Shown here piece after piece: positions 4,747 to 7,225 of a stretch of DNA of 7,225 nt. The position numbers were made by a program, and so were the translations under genes. The DNA is from an uncultured Lachnospiraceae bacterium (GTDB taxonomy: Bacteria > Bacillota_A > Clostridia > Lachnospirales > Lachnospiraceae), in assembly GCA_905200565.1 (NCBI GenBank), contig CAJKKX010000116.1, positions 1 to 7,225 of the forward strand. The letters are read 5' to 3'. The stretch's first letter is position 1; every line of letters begins with the position of its first letter. The notes under the pieces are model-generated. The model had not been told where the DNA came from and searched no databases. It saw nothing but the letters and a program-made list of their open reading frames with translations.

Positions 4747-6735
4747 ATGCAGAGGATAGGAGTATTTGTCTGCCATTGCGGAAGTAATATCGCCGCTACG
4801 GTAGATGTAAAGAAGGTTGCCGAGATGGCGCTCCTGGAGCCGGGAGTGGTTCATGCCGAGGATTACCAGTATATGTGTTCTGAGGCAGGGCAGGAGAAAA
4901 TCATCGCAGCCATCAAAGAAAAAAATCTGACAGGAATCGTAGTATGTTCCTGTTCCCCGCGTATGCACGAGACGACATTCCGGAAGGCGGCGGAGAAAGC
5001 CGGACTGAACCCGTACATGGTGGAAATCGCAAATATCCGCGAGCACTGCTCCTGGATTCACAAGGATATGGAGGAGGCTACGAAGAAAGCGGTCATCCTC
5101 GCCAGGGCGGCGATTGCGAAAGTAAACTTAAACGCCCCGCTGAAACCCGGCGAAAGCCGCGTGACCAAGAGGGCGCTGATTATCGGCGGAGGTATCGCAG
5201 GTATCCAGACCGCGCTTGACATTGCGGACGCAGGGTATGAAGTCGATATCGTGGAGAAGGAGCCGAGCATCGGCGGAAGGATGTCACAGCTTGACAAGAC
5301 ATTCCCGACCCTGGACTGCTCCGCCTGTATCTTGACGCCGAAGATGGTGGAGGCGTCAGCACACGAGAAGATTCATATTTATACATATAGCGAAGTAGAA
5401 AAAGTCAGCGGGTTCGTGGGAGATTTTACCGTGGATATCCGCAAGAAAGCAAGATATGTGGACATGGACAAATGTACCGGCTGCGGCGTCTGCCAGGAAA
5501 AATGCCCGTCCAAGAAAGCGCTGAGTGAATTTAACCGGGGACTGAACACGAGAAGCGCGATTTACACGCCGTTTGCACAGGCGATTCCAAACGTTCCGGT
5601 TATTGATACGGAGAATTGTATTAAGTTCAAGACCGGAAAATGCGGCGTCTGCTCCAAAGTCTGTCAGGCAGGAGCGATTGACTACACGCAGAAGGATGAA
5701 ATTATCACAGAGAAATACGGAGCCATCGTGGTGGCTACCGGATTCGATACGATTAAGCTGGACAATTACGACGAGTATGCTTACAACCAGAGCAAGGACG
5801 TCATTACCTCCCTGGAGCTGGAGCGTATCATGAATGCGGCAGGCCCGACGAAGGGACATCTGGAGCGTCTTTCCGATGGAAAAGCGCCGAAGGAGATGGT
5901 ATTCGTACAGTGTGTGGGCAGCCGCTGTGCAGACGACAGAGGAAAGCCTTACTGTTCTAAAATCTGCTGTATGTACACGGCAAAACATGCGATGCTGATT
6001 CGTGATAAATATCCGGATGTAAACGTGACCGTATTTTATATTGACGTGCGTACGCCGGGTAAGAACTTTGACGAGTTTTACCGCAGGGCCGTAGAGCAGT
6101 ACGGCGTCAACTACATCAAAGGCCAGGTAGGAAAAGTCATTCCCCAGCCAAACGGAAAGCTGCTGGTTCAGGGTTCCGACCTTCTGGATAATAAGCAGAT
6201 TTTAAAAGAGGCGGATATGGTCGTCCTGGCGACAGCCATCGAGCCGAATCCTGGCGTGAGAAAGATAGCGACCATGCTGACGGCCAGCATTGATACCAAC
6301 AATTTCCTGACGGAAGCACATGCGAAGCTCCGTCCGGTAGAGTCCCCGACCGCAGGTATTTTCCTGTCCGGCGTATGCCAGGGGCCGAAGGATATTCCGG
6401 AGACGGTAGCCCAGGCAGGCGCGGCGGCGGTAAAAGCCATCGGACTGCTGGCAAAGGATAAGCTGCTGACGAACCCGTGTACCGCACAGTCCGATGAGCT
6501 TCTGTGTAACGGATGTTCCACCTGTGCGAATGTATGCCCGTATGGAGCCATTACTTATGAGGACAGACAGGTCAATGACCACGGAATCCGTGAGACACGC
6601 CGCATAGCGGTAGTCAACAGCGCACTGTGCCAGGGATGCGGGGCTTGTACCGTAGCCTGCCCGTCCGGCGCTATGGACCTTCAGGGATTCTCGAACAGAC
6701 AGATTCTAGCGGAGGTGGATGCAATATGTCGATAG
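4747..6735 (+). CDS. hdrA: HdrA-like FAD/iron-sulfur subunit, predicted flavin-based electron bifurcation core
   Basis: At 662 residues this matches standard HdrA length. The N-terminal HdrA domain (1-135) holds C9, C11, C44, C67, C69 and C101. A thioredoxin-reductase-like FAD domain starts at GGGIAG (147-152), with E170 ending the second strand. A ferredoxin domain is inserted at about 236-315: C243-x2-C246-x2-C249-x3-C253, and C291 with C299-x2-C302-x3-C306. The FAD domain resumes (VVATGFD, 328-334) and contains the unusual HdrA cluster motif C389, C394, C403, C407-C408. A C-terminal ferredoxin domain has C587/C590/C593/C597 and C628/C631/C634/C638. In studied complexes the FAD splits an electron pair, one path going to ferredoxin and the other through HdrC to HdrB. 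All expected ligands look intact, which argues for an active enzyme. AGGAGG (4731-4736) lies 10 nt before the ATG, and only 7 nt separate it from hdrC. The 3' end overlaps mvhD by 10 nt. Confidence 0.95.
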   Translation: MQRIGVFVCHCGSNIAATVDVKKVAEMALLEPGVVHAEDYQYMCSEAGQEKIIAAIKEKNLTGIVVCSCSPRMHETTFRKAAEKAGLNPYMVEIANIREHCSWIHKDMEEATKKAVILARAAIAKVNLNAPLKPGESRVTKRALIIGGGIAGIQTALDIADAGYEVDIVEKEPSIGGRMSQLDKTFPTLDCSACILTPKMVEASAHEKIHIYTYSEVEKVSGFVGDFTVDIRKKARYVDMDKCTGCGVCQEKCPSKKALSEFNRGLNTRSAIYTPFAQAIPNVPVIDTENCIKFKTGKCGVCSKVCQAGAIDYTQKDEIITEKYGAIVVATGFDTIKLDNYDEYAYNQSKDVITSLELERIMNAAGPTKGHLERLSDGKAPKEMVFVQCVGSRCADDRGKPYCSKICCMYTAKHAMLIRDKYPDVNVTVFYIDVRTPGKNFDEFYRRAVEQYGVNYIKGQVGKVIPQPNGKLLVQGSDLLDNKQILKEADMVVLATAIEPNPGVRKIATMLTASIDTNNFLTEAHAKLRPVESPTAGIFLSGVCQGPKDIPETVAQAGAAAVKAIGLLAKDKLLTNPCTAQSDELLCNGCSTCANVCPYGAITYEDRQVNDHGIRETRRIAVVNSALCQGCGACTVACPSGAMDLQGFSNRQILAEVDAICR

Positions 6736-7169
6736 AAGCAAAAGAAGAATTCAGACCGAAAATCGTGGCGTTCTGCTGTAACTGGTGCAGCTACGCAGGC
6801 GCAGACCTGGCAGGAAGCAGCCGTCTCGGCTATCCTGCGGACGTAAAGATTATCCGTGTTCCCTGTTCCTGCCGCGTGAATCCGATGTTCATCCTGCGGG
6901 CATTTGAAAAGGGAGCGGACGGCGTCATCATGTGCGGCTGCCATCCGGGAGACTGCCACTACAGTACCGGAAACTATTATGCGAGAAGGCGTATGACGCT
7001 GCTGTTCTCCATGCTGGACTACATCGGTGTGGAAAATGGACGTACCCGTGTCGAGTGGGTGTCCGCAGCAGAGGGCGTGAAGTTCTCTACTACCATGAAT
7101 GAGTTCGTAGAGAAAATCCGCTCCCTGGGCAAGAACGTAAGATTGGAGGATTTGAGATGCAGGAATTAA
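6726..7169 (+). CDS. mvhD: MvhD-like [2Fe-2S] electron-transfer subunit (MvhD/FlxD family)
   Basis: The 147-residue protein belongs to the MvhD family (PF02662), which links HdrA to its electron-donating partner. The cysteine pattern fits: FCCNWC (C17, C18, C21), PCSCR (C47, C49) and CGCHPGDCHY (C70, C72, C77), with subsets binding a [2Fe-2S] cluster. In methanogens the partner is the MvhAG hydrogenase or formate dehydrogenase; in acetogens it can be methylene-tetrahydrofolate reductase, and in sulfate reducers a homologous subunit belongs to the NADH-oxidising Flx complex. I chose the ATG at 6726 over the in-frame ATG at 6627 because the earlier stretch overlaps the hdrA C-terminal ferredoxin and is not homologous. 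GGAGG (6711-6715) lies 10 nt upstream. It overlaps hdrA by 10 nt and the next gene by 13 nt, so all are translationally linked. Confidence 0.93.
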   Translation: MSIEAKEEFRPKIVAFCCNWCSYAGADLAGSSRLGYPADVKIIRVPCSCRVNPMFILRAFEKGADGVIMCGCHPGDCHYSTGNYYARRRMTLLFSMLDYIGVENGRTRVEWVSAAEGVKFSTTMNEFVEKIRSLGKNVRLEDLRCRN

Positions 7170-7225
7170 TCAACCGTGCAAAAGAGCTGCTGGCTGACGG
7201 AACAGTCGCACGGGTTCTCGGCTGG
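7157..7225 (+). CDS. N-terminal 23 codons of the next gene in the hdr operon, possibly an FrhB/FdhB-like iron-sulfur flavoprotein (3' end outside window)
   Basis: An ATG at 7157, 7 nt after GGAGGA (7145-7150), opens a frame that runs to the window edge and begins MQELINRAKELLADGT, then VARVLGW. The start lies inside the last codons of mvhD, the same coupled arrangement seen across the operon. The opening helix, ending in a loop before VARVLGW, resembles the start of Hdr-linked proteins with 4Fe-4S and FrhB/FdhB-like domains that I recall from clostridia, but 23 residues are too few for a firm assignment. By position, it is a prime candidate for the electron-input partner of the HdrA-MvhD core. 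Confidence 0.6.
   Translation, partial: MQELINRAKELLADGTVARVLGW

Noticed and set aside
5356..5988. Minus-strand open frame of 210 codons
   Set aside because: It is the shadow of hdrA; the plus strand there encodes conserved ferredoxin and FAD motifs, and the minus translation shows no domain.
6627..6725. Upstream start for mvhD
   Set aside because: The extra 33 residues overlap the hdrA C-terminal ferredoxin region out of frame, while MvhD homology begins after the ATG at 6726 with its own GGAGG.

Overview
The window looks like a chromosomal segment of an anaerobic Firmicute, most likely a gut-type clostridium of the Lachnospiraceae. That placement is inference. It rests on strong AGGAGG-type ribosome binding sites, AT-rich spacers between coding regions of moderate GC, a VanZ-like membrane protein, an AgrC-type GHKL histidine-kinase fragment, a TrpX-type solute-binding protein, and an L-lactate dehydrogenase beside an Hdr-type iron-sulfur module without methanogen genes.

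Left third (1-2124, minus strand): the 5' part of a TrpX/YcjX-like ABC transporter substrate-binding protein runs off the left edge and has a clear promoter at 847-875. Next is an orphan GHKL ATPase domain (941-1318) that has lost its sensor and histidine-phosphotransfer regions and appears to be a gene remnant. A 14-bp hairpin with a short U tract sits at the point where its homology breaks, and reads as the terminator of the neighbouring VanZ-like gene (1333-2124). The VanZ-like protein has an unusual charged tail containing an 18-bp tandem repeat.

Divergent spacer (2125-2480): it holds the VanZ ribosome binding site, a plausible promoter for the rightward genes that overlaps a partial Rex-like operator, and a leader of about 190 nt that can fold into a three-tier stem.

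Right two thirds (2481-7225, plus strand): an L-lactate/malate dehydrogenase-family gene is followed, after a 124-nt spacer with a perfect 12-bp inverted repeat, by a tightly packed set hdrB-hdrC-hdrA-mvhD and the first 23 codons of a further gene. The Hdr genes overlap or nearly touch, so they are surely cotranscribed and translationally coupled. HdrA carries FAD and many [4Fe-4S] clusters, HdrC relays electrons, HdrB has two CCG (non-cubane cluster) motifs, and MvhD carries a [2Fe-2S] cluster that normally docks HdrA to an electron donor. In methanogens this core bifurcates electrons between ferredoxin and the CoM-S-S-CoB heterodisulfide. That substrate should be absent here, so the real electron donor and acceptor are open. 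Known bacterial counterparts pair the core with methylene-tetrahydrofolate reductase (MetFV), formate dehydrogenase or Flx-type NADH dehydrogenase. The adjacent dehydrogenase hints at a link to NADH and lactate balance. The partner is probably encoded just beyond the right edge.
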